This document shows positions 49,009-60,695 of a stretch of 64,000 nt of DNA, in pieces. The notes beneath the pieces were generated by a model that did no database searches, was not told the DNA's origin, and was given only the letters and a program-made list of their open reading frames with translations. The position numbers and the translations under genes were made by a program. The stretch is from Syngnathus acus (taxonomy: Eukaryota > Chordata > Actinopteri > Syngnathiformes > Syngnathidae): the NCBI RefSeq assembly GCF_901709675.1, contig NC_051103.1, forward strand, positions 3,393,501-3,457,500, in the 5' to 3' direction. Every line of letters starts with the position of its first letter. The stretch's first letter is position 1.

Positions 49009-49028
49009 TTTTTTTTTTTTTTTTTTTT
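49009..49028. repeat. Poly(T) tract, 20 bases
   Basis: An uninterrupted T run. A further 12-base T run lies near 49126-49137, and a 20-base run is at 49601-49620. The lysine-rich minus-strand frames here are produced by these tracts. Confidence 0.88.
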
Positions 49029-49600
49029 CCCCCTGTGTGTTTTGATAACAGCTTAACATGATCCTCTGATCGAGTGTATTCCAGGATGTGTGTGTGTAGG
49101 TACATTCAGTCCCAATGTAAATGATTTTTTTTTTTTTGTCTCTTTTGGACAATTTGTCATTTTGAACGGAGCAGTACACACACGATTCCCGCAAGAGGCC
49201 ATTTTGCCTTCAGGTATTCAACATTAAGACGTGACTGACAGATTTCTGGCACTATTGTAACCGAGATCATATCCAATTGAAAAATTCGAAGCTTTAGCTT
49301 TTTATTGGACTGTTAAAATGGATTAGGTATTGCGTAGAATGTGCACAACATGAGTAGCTGTGGTAGAAAGTAATTGCAATTACACATTTACAGGTAGAAG
49401 TCATGTCGCAGTCGTCTAGACTTGATTTCCGATCATTGTGACACTAAGGCTATAAAATGAATGATGGACATTCCATATGGTTTTCTTACCGTGGCTATAA
49501 ATTGATTTTAAAGAGCTATTTATAATTAGGAATGTGTGCCCCCTAATGCCTCTGTGGTTTTGCTCAAATGTGGAACTACAAACATGCATATGAGTCAGCC

Positions 49601-49620
49601 TTTTTTTTTTTTTTTTTTTT
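49601..49620. repeat. Poly(T) tract, 20 bases
   Basis: An uninterrupted T run in otherwise unremarkable unique sequence. No SINE or retrocopy body was recognised on either side. Confidence 0.88.
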
Positions 49621-50210
49621 AAACTAGCGACTTTACTGTTTTCCTGCTGGGCTACATGTTAATTTAAACTAATATATCCCATAAAAGCCACCGGCAGTAG
49701 CATGTTTGAGTTTACACAAATAATTAGCTGTGAGCAGACACAAGCAAACCCCAAAGAGAAATATGAGCTGCCCGGAGTGCACGACAGAGTCGAAAGGTAA
49801 TGACCTTCTATTGCGTAATTTCTCGCCGACATTCAGCAGTAAACAAGTAACAGAAACCTCTTTGGGTTGAACAAACTCAACTGGCCATATTTACCAGCAA
49901 TGCGTCTCTTGTCCACCCTTTCCTTTTATTTCCCCTCAATTTACTTTTACCACATGTTCAATTTGTAGCCGAAGCCTTGGAAAAATGACAAGAAAATGTG
50001 AGTTGAAAGCAATTTCAACCTCCATGCCCATATATGGTCTTGCTTTTTAATCATGGTAGCCAATATACACACAGGTACAGACAAATGGAGAATCGTATAA
50101 ATGACCATGACATCACCATCACATTACCGGCCATTGACATGTTCTTATTTATGTACAGGCGTCCACAACGTGCCACCAAGACCATAAACACAAATTCTGA
50201 CATACCACAC

Positions 50211-50213
<3 letters not shown>

Positions 50214-50242
<29 letters not shown>
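50214..50242. repeat. (CA)14 microsatellite
   Basis: The longest CA tract in the window, uninterrupted. It explains the histidine/threonine and cysteine/valine peptide runs in overlapping frames (50034-50393 plus, 50149-50445 minus). Confidence 0.95.
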
Positions 50243-50244
<2 letters not shown>

Positions 50245-51185
50245 CACCTTATACACACCCATGTCGCCACCTAACACCGCAGACATGGTCACCGTGTATT
50301 TTCTGCGCCCCTCCTTTTGCAGGACACGTACACCTCGACCTGTACGGCAAACATGGAGCAACCCAAACATCGGCTCTGTGTGTGTGTGTGTAATGGAAAT
50401 TTTCATTGGTCTAAAGGTGTCGCCTTCCAGCCTGACGTCACGCATTCGACATTTACCAGAGGTTTCCTACTTGATGCTGCCCCGCCTCCTCCTGAACTTC
50501 ACTTTGTCAGACACTTTGTCTAGGAGTCTCTTTTTCGTTCAGCTCCTTATATATTTTTTTGCACGCCTCAACCCGAAGAAAAAATTCTGGATGTATTGTT
50601 AGAGTAGTTGTAACATATATACAGGGTGGCTAAAGCTAATATGCTAGTTTCTCCAACATTCCCTCCACCTGAGCCACATTTTATTGGCATCCTGCTTATG
50701 GCCCCACTGCTGTGCCTTTTTTTTTTTAAGTCAGCAAAGTTCACAATAAAGTAGTAACATGTGGACGGACAAACGAAAGCTGCAAACTCACACCATCTAA
50801 TTAAAGTCAAAATGTCACGTTTGATAAATGTCAGAAAGGTTTACTGTGCGACAGGCCGGGATGTTTCACTTTCCAGATCTGTTTTCATTGACAACAAAAT
50901 AACGTGTTGAAGGAAACCCCGGTGCGTGTCTTTATTGCTTTAACATTTCTGTCTTCCTACTTCTCTGCAACCTGTCTCGGTCAGGCCGTGTTCTGTTTAT
51001 TTTCCATATTGTTGTTATTCCTGAATCGGCTTCTGATTACCATTGTTTCATTTGTGACTCATTCCCTGACGTTCATATTATTGGTTATTATTATCATCAT
51101 TATTTCCCATCAATATATTTGTGGTAGTTTTGTTCCAAATTTGGCCGAATTTCTTTTACATTTTTTTATATATAGGAAAACAAAG
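50243..51185. other. Non-coding; isolated acceptor-like signal near 50.32 kb
   Basis: CGCCCCTCCTTTTGCAG ends at about 50320 and resembles a 3' splice site. The sequence after it stays open in more than one frame but runs into a GTGTGTGTGT tract (50379-50392), and I recognise no protein. AT-rich sequence with ATTATTATCATCATTATT lies at about 51080-51102. Confidence 0.4.
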
Positions 51186-51190
51186 GTTCG

Positions 51191-51335
51191 AGATGCTTCA
51201 TGAACCAGTTGTTGTATTTTTGTCTCCTCTAGATGGCACCATTAGTTTAAAGAAAGACATTTTAGAAATGTCAAATGTTGAACAGAGAGTGCCTTCCAGA
51301 GGAGTAAAAAAATACAAATGGTTCGTGAAGCATCT
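51191..51335. mobile_element. Fold-back (palindromic) element, about 145 bp
   Basis: The left arm (51191-51240) opens AGATGCTTCATGAACC and ends CTCCTCTAGATGGCACC. The right arm (51288-51335), read in reverse, opens AGATGCTTCACGAACC and ends CTCCTCTGGAAGGCACT. The arms are about 50 bp with scattered mismatches and one short indel, separated by a loop of about 47 bp. This is the structure of a short fold-back MITE. Flanking target duplications are not obvious. Short frames crossing it on both strands are artefacts of its symmetry. Confidence 0.82.
51226..51240 (+). promoter_or_regulatory. CTCF-like motif inside fold-back element
   Basis: CCTCTAGATGGCACC is one mismatch from the CTCF core CCASYAGRKGGCRSY. 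The inverted partner in the other arm (51288-51302, minus strand CCTCTGGAAGGCACT) has decayed to about three mismatches. If the family is dispersed, it would scatter paired inverted CTCF-like sites. Confidence 0.48.
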
Positions 51336-53878
51336 TTGAAGCTTCATTCTGGTGGCAAGGGTGGTATTTGTACCGAGCTCATCTGCCATAGAAGCAAAGG
51401 TTCCACTAAACAATCTAAAGGCTTGTTATCCTTCTGTTTAGGCGTGGTCGTGATGGTATTAGTGTTTGTGTGTGGTTTGGACACGCGTGAAAACTCCACT
51501 GAGCTCTAATAAGCTTGCTGCAAGAGAGTCTAAAGTATTTGGTCCAAAGTTGGGCTCTGGTTTCAGAGCGTAGAATCTGCTGTAAGCCTCCACAGACGCA
51601 GACTAAACACGAGAGCCGACCCCTATTGTTGTTTTGCACTGTTCCAGCCCTCTCTTGGGATTCAGCAGGAACCATAACCCTTTGCTGCCGCGATAGGCAG
51701 CCAATGGCCACGCAGCTTACTAATGACCCAGCCAGTCAGGTTGCACCGCAGCTTAATACCGAGCCTTTATACGGTGCCTAACTGGAAAATGATGGAAATT
51801 GAACTTTTTGACAGCTCTCGGGTATGCTCGGGTGAAAAATCCTAACTAGCTTTGATTGGTTTCCCCGTGCAAAGAGAAAGCGGAGGCACGGGTAATGCAT
51901 GCGCTACCACAGTTGTAATCAATTCAGCATGTTCACCATGTCCAACCATTGTATTTTAAGACGTTTCACATCATTTACTTTCCAGTTAATACATGACTAG
52001 TCACTCCATCATCATTTTTTTTTTCTTTTTCTACCAGTTTGCGTCACGAGCCGCTCTGCGGTTGGAAGCATACACAAGTCGGTCGTAACGGGAAGAAAGG
52101 CGTGAGTTTACTGGAAGGGGAGGCCCATTACTGAAAGCATAAAGGTGGATCCACGGATAGGTTGAAGGTCAACTCAACCCGCAGCATATGTTCCGTCGTA
52201 TTCAACGCTTGTGCGTGCATTTAAGCTTGTACGAATTTGGATATATTTGGTTTTGACTCTGGGTTTCCTCGCCATCTTCCAATGGCGTCCACCATGTTTA
52301 ATTCAATGATTACCTATCATTACCTAGCGCCCCCCTCCCTTTTTTTTTGCACGAGAATAATTCCCTCATTCAATCCAATCAATATTTTAGTCTTGGTATC
52401 AATGATATCTGTTGGCGGAGTTTCAATTTCCAAGACATGGATCAATCAAAATTTAAAGTGTAACAACTCCGGCGTCACTCTGAACACAGATGTTATTTAT
52501 CATGCTAACAGTAAATTCCAGGCGAGATCTCGTGCAGGCTGCTCGGGTTTCCGTCTACGCCGCGTGTGGTCGCTTGTCTCGATCCTCTCTAATACAGTAC
52601 GCTATCCCGCGGGATCGGGTAGCATACGTGTTTGCGCAAGCCAATGAACAAGCTTCAATATGAAACACACGTGCATTCTTGATCCCCTGCTTTAAGTCGC
52701 ATTACGGCTCATTTATGTCAAGAAAATGTCTGCTACGAAATGTAGTGGGCGGAGCATCAAAATGGAATGGTTAGCATGTGTTTTAAATTTCATTTCAAGT
52801 ATTAAATTGTCCATTACAGTAAAGTATCGGATTACGAGATCAAAAAAATACTAGACACGCCCACTTTTTCCCCAGCTCCAAAATACGCTGTTTAATAAAC
52901 CATTGCAGTGCTTCATATCTTTTAACTACACGCTCATGGCGTCTGTAAAAGAATATTATAGCTACTGAAAGTAATGAGGAAAAGCGAGACGAGGCCCGCC
53001 GCTAAAACACCCGGCCCGGCGTTGTGAGAGGTTCCATGCCGTGACGTGACCTCCCCCTAAAAACGGCGGGGAGGTTTCACTGAACGGCTGACCATTAAAA
53101 TTCACGACGGCGAGCTCGAGCGTATTGCTGCGGTGGAGAAGCTTTGACACTGTCTGTAATCTATCAACACATATTTGCCAGAATTTCCACAAATTTCAGA
53201 CCTTCCATTTTACAGTTAATTTGTTTCAAACACTCGAGAAGAAGTAGTCAAAGTTGACGTGACCGCACGCCATCATTTCCTCCGAAAGGGAGCTCGGTAG
53301 GAACATATTGTGTGACCTTTGGCTCGATGCGTGATGATTTATTTGTCTGAATATGAAAGTAGTCATGTTATTTTACTTGAGTGGCTTGTTTCTTCAAAAT
53401 CAAGGTGAAGTCACCACTTTTCAAGTGATGTTTTTTACCCGCCGCTTTTATTTGACTGGTGTTTTTTTGCGCCTGATTTATGTAAAGGAGCAATGTTTTT
53501 ATGCGTTTTCCATGACTGCGTGTTATGATTATTACTATTGCAATCTAAACCTCCATCAACATCTCCTCCTTGACTCTAACCAGAGCTCGCAGCAAAGGAC
53601 GCGTGACTAAACAGACGAGAGAACCAAAGCTCGCCCGCTAATGCGTGGACGTTATTTACATGAGATGGCCATTAAAGATCAGACTGTGTGTCAGCCTTTT
53701 CTCATGCTGCCCTCAAAAAAAGCTACTTTGTTACATCCTGGCTCCGATCTTTCAATGCTACTACTTTGTCGGATTTAGCGCCACGCTGGCGGCGGACTAC
53801 TTTTGTCCGAGTGTCAATGCCACTGAGTCTTTCATATTGCGATGCTTTGACGTGACATAAGTGATGTCACCGGTGTCC

Positions 53879-53879
<1 letters not shown>
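51336..53879. other. Non-coding, nothing specific recognised
   Basis: The stretch 51560-51800 is repeat-free and resembles constrained non-coding DNA (CCAAT-like GCCAATGG, TTAATACC), though I cannot show it. The 136-codon frame at 52237-52647 has no recognisable domain. Short T runs lie near 52016-52025 and 52338-52346. Confidence 0.45.

Positions 53880-53912
<33 letters not shown>
53880..53912. repeat. (TG)16 microsatellite
   Basis: An uninterrupted TG tract of 33 bases, the longest dinucleotide repeat in the window. It can form left-handed DNA. Confidence 0.96.
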
Positions 53913-53913
<1 letters not shown>

Positions 53914-55072
53914 TGAGAAAGCGTAGCAAGGCCCATTACCGCGCAGTAATGGGAGGGGATATTGGTGGTGTATAGACGTAATTACCTCGAGCTAACATAG
54001 AGCTCAGGCGGCGTGGCGCCTCCAACACAAATATGAACAGCAGAGCATAGATACCACTTTGTCCTCCTTTAGCGCTCGACCAACCAGAGAAAGTTCAACA
54101 AGGCTCGCGTGTGTGATTGTGCGCGGTGGCGGGCACTGGCTGTTTGGTTGGATGTGAAGCGTGTTGCTATAAATTTTCAAATTTTTATGTATGCTCCCGA
54201 TCTGTGTCATCCGCAGGTCACATGAGGACATTTCGGCCCTTCGGGTTGAATGACCTCGCAAGCTTGTATCTCGCAGGGCCACAAACGCATGACTGTGCAT
54301 ATGAAGCAATTTTCACTCCCTCGTTGAAACAAGGCTTCTCATTTCAGAGGGGAAAGGTTAGCAAAACCAACTGACCTTGCGTTTCCTTGAAGACCTGTGT
54401 TTACATAAGCGTATTCATACTGCGTTCATGTATGGAGCAAAAGACCGCAAAGCTACCCAGCAGGCATTATCAAGCATATGATTTGGGCATGTGTGCCTTT
54501 TTAAATAGCCAATTATTTCCCTCAAGCTTTTGGATTTAAATTTCGATGGTTATGAGCAATAAATATTTATTTAGGGAAAATCCTCGCATCTCTATTGCGT
54601 ATTTAGATAGCACCACACGCGCTGTGTTCTAATCACACTCTATTCAGAGGCATGTTTTCCTTTTTCCTTATGTTGCTGCTGTGTTCCTCTCTGTTGTCAT
54701 AGAGAGAGAGCAGGAGCTTGGTGGACAAATGGTTCCCACATGTTTGAATATTACTGTTCATTAGCTGTGTCTGCATGTGTGTGTGCGCGCAAATGTGTGT
54801 GTCAGAGAGTCGTGATTAATTATTTCTATCCGCTAAGTTCTGGAAACAGCAAAGTTCAGAGCAGGTCTCTAATTGTCATAAAGCGACTTTGTTTGTTTGC
54901 ACTGCTCAAGTGGACCTCACCAGGCGTGCGCGCAGATGTGTTTGTGCACGTGCGCTTGTTTGTGTGGCACTTGTTCCTTTATTGCCTCTTTTGTCATAGT
55001 GTTGCCTCTGTTCCCTTATGACCCTGGGTAAATAAGTCAAATAATAAAAATTGATAGGAAGTCATCTGCCTG
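53913..55072. other. Non-coding, nothing specific recognised
   Basis: A small GT/GCGC-rich area covers about 54770-54805. The opposing frames at 54004-54374 overlap, consistent with chance. No repeat family was recognised until the Tigger-like element begins. Confidence 0.45.
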
Positions 55073-55074
55073 TA

Positions 55075-55403
55075 CAGTGATCCCTCGCTACTTCGCGTTT
55101 CGTTTATCGCAGCTTCACTACATCGCGGATTTTTCCCCCCCAAATTAAACAAACATTTAAAAGTCAAAATAAACCTTCTAAATTGAGGAAACGTGTGTCT
55201 AACCTCTAGGACGATGTAGTATTGCTCTAAATGTTCGTACCTTTAGAAGTCCGTTTTCGCGTGTTAGCACGATAGCGAATTCGCATCTTTCCGCTAACTC
55301 GTTAGCCTACCCAATACTTCTTGTTGGTGACCGTACTTCGCGGATTTCATTTATCGCGGGCGGTTTTTGGAACCAATTATCCGCGATAAAGGAGGGATTA
55401 CTG
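55075..55403 (+). mobile_element. Tigger/pogo-like MITE, 329 bp, copy 1
   Basis: It begins CAGTGATCCCTCGCTACTTC and ends CGATAAAGGAGGGATTACTG, so the termini are inverted repeats of the CAGTRATCCCTC type. It is flanked on both sides by TA (55073-55074 and 55404-55405). A subterminal GGTTTTTGGAACCAATTATC (reverse ATTGGTTCC) also fits Tigger/pogo-type elements, whose target is TA. There is no open reading frame, so it is non-autonomous. It is a diverged copy of the element at 60696-61022 in the opposite orientation. Confidence 0.87.
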
Positions 55404-55405
55404 TA

Positions 55406-57479
55406 TTTTGGCCTTGAAAAATAAATCAATGACACAATTAGTATTCAAATGTCACCACTACAACTTAAATGAGCAGTTTTAGCTATATAGTGGTATATAG
55501 TATACATTAGAGTTTCTAATCTGTAGTATGTACAGTGTAGCTAACAAAACTTTGATCCGACTGAAATTTGTTCTTAAAACATATTTTGCTTCGAATCGTT
55601 TCCTGGCCACAATTGTGGTCAACCGCCCCCCCCCTTCATTGCCTCTGGCTGACCGCTAGCTTTGACCCCGAGCACCAGCAACGGGTCTGCTTCCCTTCTC
55701 CCCGGCACATCGTAAACATTGACAACAGCTCCTAACTAGCGACTAATCGCCGGCCCTGTACTGGTGAGGAACGGGAAGCCTTAATGAAAACTTTCCCATG
55801 AACGGCCGACCGGATGAGGCACCTGTTAATGAAGACGTGATGTCACTCTGTTGCCACTGCTACTGGTCCAATTAGTAAACAGAAGTGTTTACCTTCCCTG
55901 TTTTTTTTTTTTTTTGAGGGCCACCAATAAGACTTACTTGTGTGTTAACAGTTGATGAGGGGCTACAAAAGCCAACAAATAACCAACAAGCTCCTCACAC
56001 ACATTGTTCCAGGTTCACTAGTAGTTCACGGCTCGCTGTTCGGAGAGCTAAATCAACCAATATAATCTCAGTAAAGCAGTAAAACACGCCTCCATTCGCC
56101 ACCCCAATCAGCCGATTTAATCAGTCCGCCTATAGCGTCATCTAATCCCTAAAAAAGCCCGTGAGAGAAAGGCGGCCCTCATTCTTAATTTGACCCAAGT
56201 GGTTTTCGTCGGGCGCCTGGTCCAATTTCAACTTTATGTGGCCCCAACACGTCTGAGAACAATGTGGATGTCCTTGGGGAGCAACTATGGTGACAAATAA
56301 GGGCCAAATAGGTTTGCTGTCGCTGGATTTAAAGTGGCTAATCCCTCAAAGTTTTATTAGCTCTGCAAAGTTCGTAAACCAGAAATCAGAGAGGACCCCT
56401 GTTAGTTTGTTCTTTAGGCAGGTCACACACAAATTAAGTAGTTTTTATTCTTTTTTCATTTTTTATTTTAGAGATGATAAATGAAGACCCCTGAAAGACT
56501 TTTTGCCCTGACACACGTTGGTTTTGCGTCATTGCATTTGATTTCTTTTATTTTTATCAGATTGGAGATTAGTCAGCGCACATAACATGACCTCAGTGTT
56601 TGTTTTTGTTTATTTAATTGTTTTTTTTAGAATGTCCCAGCCAAGTTTTGTTCTGTTGGGATATCGTGGGAGTCCTGTCATAGTTCCATTCCAATACTAC
56701 AAATAAGCGCAGATTATTTACATCAGATCTGGAGCTTCCCTATTTTTTTTTTTGTCACAACCCCGCCTCCACCTCTCCTTTCCTATCATGGCCATTTTAC
56801 AAGAGGAGCTGTATTTCATTGTCTGTTATTTCAGCTTGGTGCTAAAAGGATTTCACAGGAAGTGAGAGTCAAACTGAGACAGTTGCTGACACACTTAAAT
56901 CCCACAAACCTCCCACCATTAGTTTTTTAGCCGATTTTCTTCTCTCACTACCATTAGTCAGTCCCGCCGCTGTGTAGAATTAGACTCGCACGTGTCATAA
57001 ATTGCAAAACGTAATTGAAGGGTCCACTGTGTTGATATTTGATCTTAAATCCATTTTATTTTGTGATGTCATTTCTGGACTACTTCTGCAAATACGAGCT
57101 CATTGTTTTTATTCTGCATAGCAACGCCAAGATGTTCTGAATTAGACAAAGGTCTTCTTTTCCCTTCAGCAACTGGACTCGGCTTTGGCTCACGCTTGGA
57201 CTTCTTGTAACCCCGAAAGAGATCAGAGCGGAGCCGCCGGGGCAGTTTTCTGAGAACGGATTGTGTTCGCAATAGCTGTCAAGTATCTCCTTATAGCTAC
57301 AAATCATATTTTCGGCTTCTGCTTCCTGTTTCTTTTACAGTATTAAATATGATCCCATATTTATTGAATTCGGTAATGTAATGGATCAAAATTGCACAGA
57401 GTTTCAGTGTTGCTCAATTGTTTTTTTTCTTATGCGTAATTTTCATTAGTTTATCCCCAAAATAATTTTCTAGCCAGAA
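55406..57479. other. Non-coding, AT-rich with T-runs
   Basis: A C run of about nine lies near 55626-55634, and T runs at about 55901-55914 and 56742-56752. The small overlapping minus-strand frames at 57069-57307 show no domain. No gene was recognised. Confidence 0.45.
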
Positions 57480-57900
57480 AATCTGATTGTGCAACGGTTC
57501 TTTCTGGACGTAATTATCATAACAAAGCATGATTGATCCGAAATGCAGTTGTTTGCCAATTCATTTGCAGCATAAATAAGGATCAAGCTTTTGTTTTTCT
57601 ATCGATTGGATTGAAATTTCCAGCAAGCACGAATCTGACGGACTTTCTCTCTGCTCCCTGTAAACCACGGCGGCCTAGTAGAGGCCTGGGCAGCACATGT
57701 TTGCGATAGTATCAGTTAAGTCACGGATCAAGACCTGGCCTGGCCCGCTTATGTCACACCATAACAAGGCCAATTTAGACAAACAAAATGAGGTCAATTC
57801 AACACGGCCATTTTCTATTTATGCATGATTAGACTAATTGGTGGCCAAGCCAGATTTTTAGGGTGTGTGGGTTCAGATCTAAATGTGCTCCATTTGCCAC
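57480..57900. promoter_or_regulatory. Candidate developmental enhancer-like element (unproven)
   Basis: This is the richest homeodomain/SOX-like cluster I see: TAATTATC (57511), AACAAAG (57521), TGATTGAT (57531, PBX/MEIS-HOX-like), CCAATTCATTTGCAG (57556), GGATCAAGC (57580), ATCGATTGG (57601), then AATTTAGACAAACAAAATG (about 57771) and ATTAGACTAATTGG (about 57828). It is repeat-free with no open frame. The inference rests on motif clustering; conservation in other fish would be decisive. Confidence 0.28.
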
Positions 57901-58108
57901 AGCGGCACAGTAATGTAATCGCTGGAGCGTGTACAACATTTCTCAGAGCCACCAGGTTCTCCAATGTCCGTAATCTTGAAGTCATTTTGGCCGGAGGAGC
58001 GACCGTTGCCACCGATCACACTGCTCCCTGTGTGTTGTCCAATCGCTAGCAGCTGGAAGCAGCAGCATCCTGCCAGTTGAGTCCTGCGCTGACAATACCC
58101 AGGCATGA
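57901..58108. other. Non-coding, nothing specific recognised
   Basis: A short unique stretch whose frames on both strands overlap (57815-58127), consistent with chance. Confidence 0.4.
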
Positions 58109-58152
58109 TGGGGCGAGTGGTTAGCACATCTGCCTCAGAGGTTCTGGGTTAA
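58109..58152 (+). mobile_element. tRNA-derived SINE-like fragment
   Basis: TGGGGCGAGTGGTTAGCAC (A-box-like) is followed by ATCTGCCTCAGAGGTTCTGG and then GTT, where the expected B box breaks off. The same order of words occurs on the minus strand at 39122-39210, supporting a dispersed family. The fragment is truncated and presumably inactive. Confidence 0.6.
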
Positions 58153-60693
58153 TAATTGCCAACAAAGCAGTTTTTTTTCCCCCCTTAAATTGGACTCTTT
58201 AACTCACTTCAACCTAGTTCCTTGAGGCAAATCCACCACAAGACTGCGGCAAAGCACTATTTGTGCTGTGTGTCTGTAGCAGCTGCTTGGATGATAACAG
58301 TAGCAAGTGATGACAGGGCACTCTGGTTTAATTAAAGAGGTTGTGCAAAAAAAACACAAAAAAAACTCCATGGCTGATGTCAGTGACACTGCAGCTGCAA
58401 GGTTCACCTGCACATAAACACCTTTGGAGAACGATCATAGATAAGTTGCTGACTCAGCTCAGAAGTTGCATTAACTGGGACTTCCCCATATTTTGGAACT
58501 GCATACAAAATAAATTACAGCCAAGTCTTCAATGATTGACTTCCTCCCAAAACACGCTCATCTATTCCCGAATGCCAGTAAAGTAGGCTAACACTATGCG
58601 AATATTTCTCCAAAAAGTCTTTCTTAGTTGACCTCTGATGACCCTTATCTAATAGTCGAGAGCATTGGTGTGAGCTCGCTAGTACGCAATAAAAACCTGC
58701 AGCTACCTCAGATGACACATGCGTATTGAGTGGGAGGTCAACAAATAATATCTTTTATTACAAGTGGCTGAGAATAGAAAGAAAACACAATTCCTTTATT
58801 TCTGTATCGAGGTCAATCTTGTTGCATATTTGCTTGTCAATCAAGACCTTGTAAAAAAGTGTGCTGAGGGGCTTGTTTAACTTATATGTGGTACTTTACT
58901 GCCCCCTATCTGGACTGATTGATGCCTGCAGGAGGCCATTGTTGGTCAAGGAGCGCAATGGTAGCTTGAGTATGCTTTTTTTTCAATATTATTATTTTAC
59001 ATTTATTATTATTATTATTATCGGACAGTTAAAAATGGTGTTAATGTTACTGCACAGTAAATATAGAGGTCTTGAAACGACAAATAATGCGCAGTGACCA
59101 AATTTGACGCAAGCATGCAGTTGCCGATACTGTTTTTTGATAGTTTTATATCTATGGGCTGGCAGTGATGAATAAAGTTCTATCATCATCATATTTTATT
59201 CCTATTATTTCCTACGAAATGAGTATTTTTAAATCAGATGTCAAGCGGTGTCCTGGATCGGATTTACTCCGAGTTTAGAGGTTCCACTGTTTAGAACTTT
59301 ATGACCACACATTAGAGAGCATCCTGGGGGGGCTGCAGCTATGGGGGAATTGGAAATCTCACAAGTTGAGTCCAATTCCTTAAGCACAAATGAAACAATG
59401 CTGGCTGTAATTTGTTGCATCTGCTACTTGTTGGCCCTTAACACCTCTCGCTCGCTCTCGCTCTCTCACTCACTCAAGTGCATCACTGAAGCAAATAGAA
59501 AGCAGAAAGAATCGCCTCCATGACCTTATTTGATATTTTGAAAGGTGTTGCATTGGAGGTGATAAAGTCTACGCCGCAATCTGAGTGCTCATAAACATTC
59601 CGCCATCATAATGGCCCATTAAAAAAAAAAAAAAAGAAAAAGCATTAGCTGCTCCAAACCCAAGCGTGTATAAAAAGTAGAGGTTGGCTTTTATTTTTCA
59701 CTCAATAATGAAACTTAATTACATGTTGGCCAAGCGGTTATCAGCTTCTTCTCAAAAGCATTTTAGCACTTATTATAAAACAATCCTTCTAGATATGAGC
59801 GTGGACACATATGTGATCTTTGACCTCCGTGCAAGCAATTGAGATTCTTATGCATAAATGAGGCTTGTCTTGGATTATTCTTGGGAGGCTTTGCAAGAAA
59901 TATATGAAACCTTGACTTTGCGCGTGTACTTATAGTCTCCGAAACCACAATGATCCAAAGGGCCCTTGGAGCTTTGTGATATTTGAAGTACACTTTAGAA
60001 GATGTTTCTGAAGCCAGACAGTGGGAGAAGGTGATGAGGATGAAAGAGCGTGGAGTGTATCTGGCGTGTATAAACGGCCCACCATTAGACACTACAATAG
60101 AGTAAGGGGAGTAGGGTGACGATGAAAAATGGATGCGTGCGGTGGATGAATTCCATATGCTGCTCTCTCGTCTCAGACGGGAGCCTCGGATCGGATTACT
60201 TTGCGTAAATCCTTGTCTGAAAGCGGCCATTCCTCATGCTTCTGCTGCAAAGTACTATAAGAAAAATAGAAAAAAAAGTATAACATTTTTTATTTGTGAG
60301 CAGGTGTAATTAAAGCTCAAATCAAAGCAATGCATTTTCAACCAAAATAGAAAAAAAAGAAAATTGAAGCAGATAGGCCCGGCTCCAGTTTCTCTTCGCA
60401 TCGTTTAGCATCAACATTTTTCTTCGCGGTGACCAGTTTATGCAAATAAAGACCACAAAAAGGGGTAGCAGGAGATGTGCGATGCAGATAAGAAACCTCA
60501 GCAATAATGGGGTTGCAAGCGTGACTTCAAATCATCTAGAAGCATTCATAAACACGCGATATGATTTGATGTTTAATTGCGCATTTGCAGAACACCTGAA
60601 GTCACAGAAGCGTTTAGTTTTCGGGGAAAAACGAGGCTACGGTGCAACATGTAACCTTTTTGTGCCTCAAAAATGATTTAAAACGAAAATATG
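58153..60693. other. Non-coding with ATT and A tracts
   Basis: An (ATT)n tract lies at about 59003-59021, a CTCGCTCT-type tract at about 59448-59475, and an A run at 59621-59635. The 155-codon minus-strand frame at 59763-60230 is among the longest here but has no recognisable domain. No gene was identified. Confidence 0.45.
58898..58913 (-). promoter_or_regulatory. CTCF-like motif (partial)
   Basis: The minus strand reads CCAGATAGGGGGCAGT. The TAGGGGGCAGT right half is a perfect match to the CTCF core; the left half has mismatches. It lies about 2.2 kb left of the opposite-facing motif at 61075-61089. Confidence 0.38.
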
Positions 60694-60695
60694 TA

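Noticed and set aside
50034-50445. 119- and 98-codon frames around 50.2 kb
   Set aside because: Both run through the (CA)14 tract, which keeps all frames free of stops.
50616-50640. Mariner-like terminus (TACAGGGTGGCT)
   Set aside because: A single short match without a matching inverted end or duplication.
59763-60230. 155-codon minus-strand frame
   Set aside because: No recognisable family and no splice-site pair or codon bias. A chance frame is the simplest explanation.
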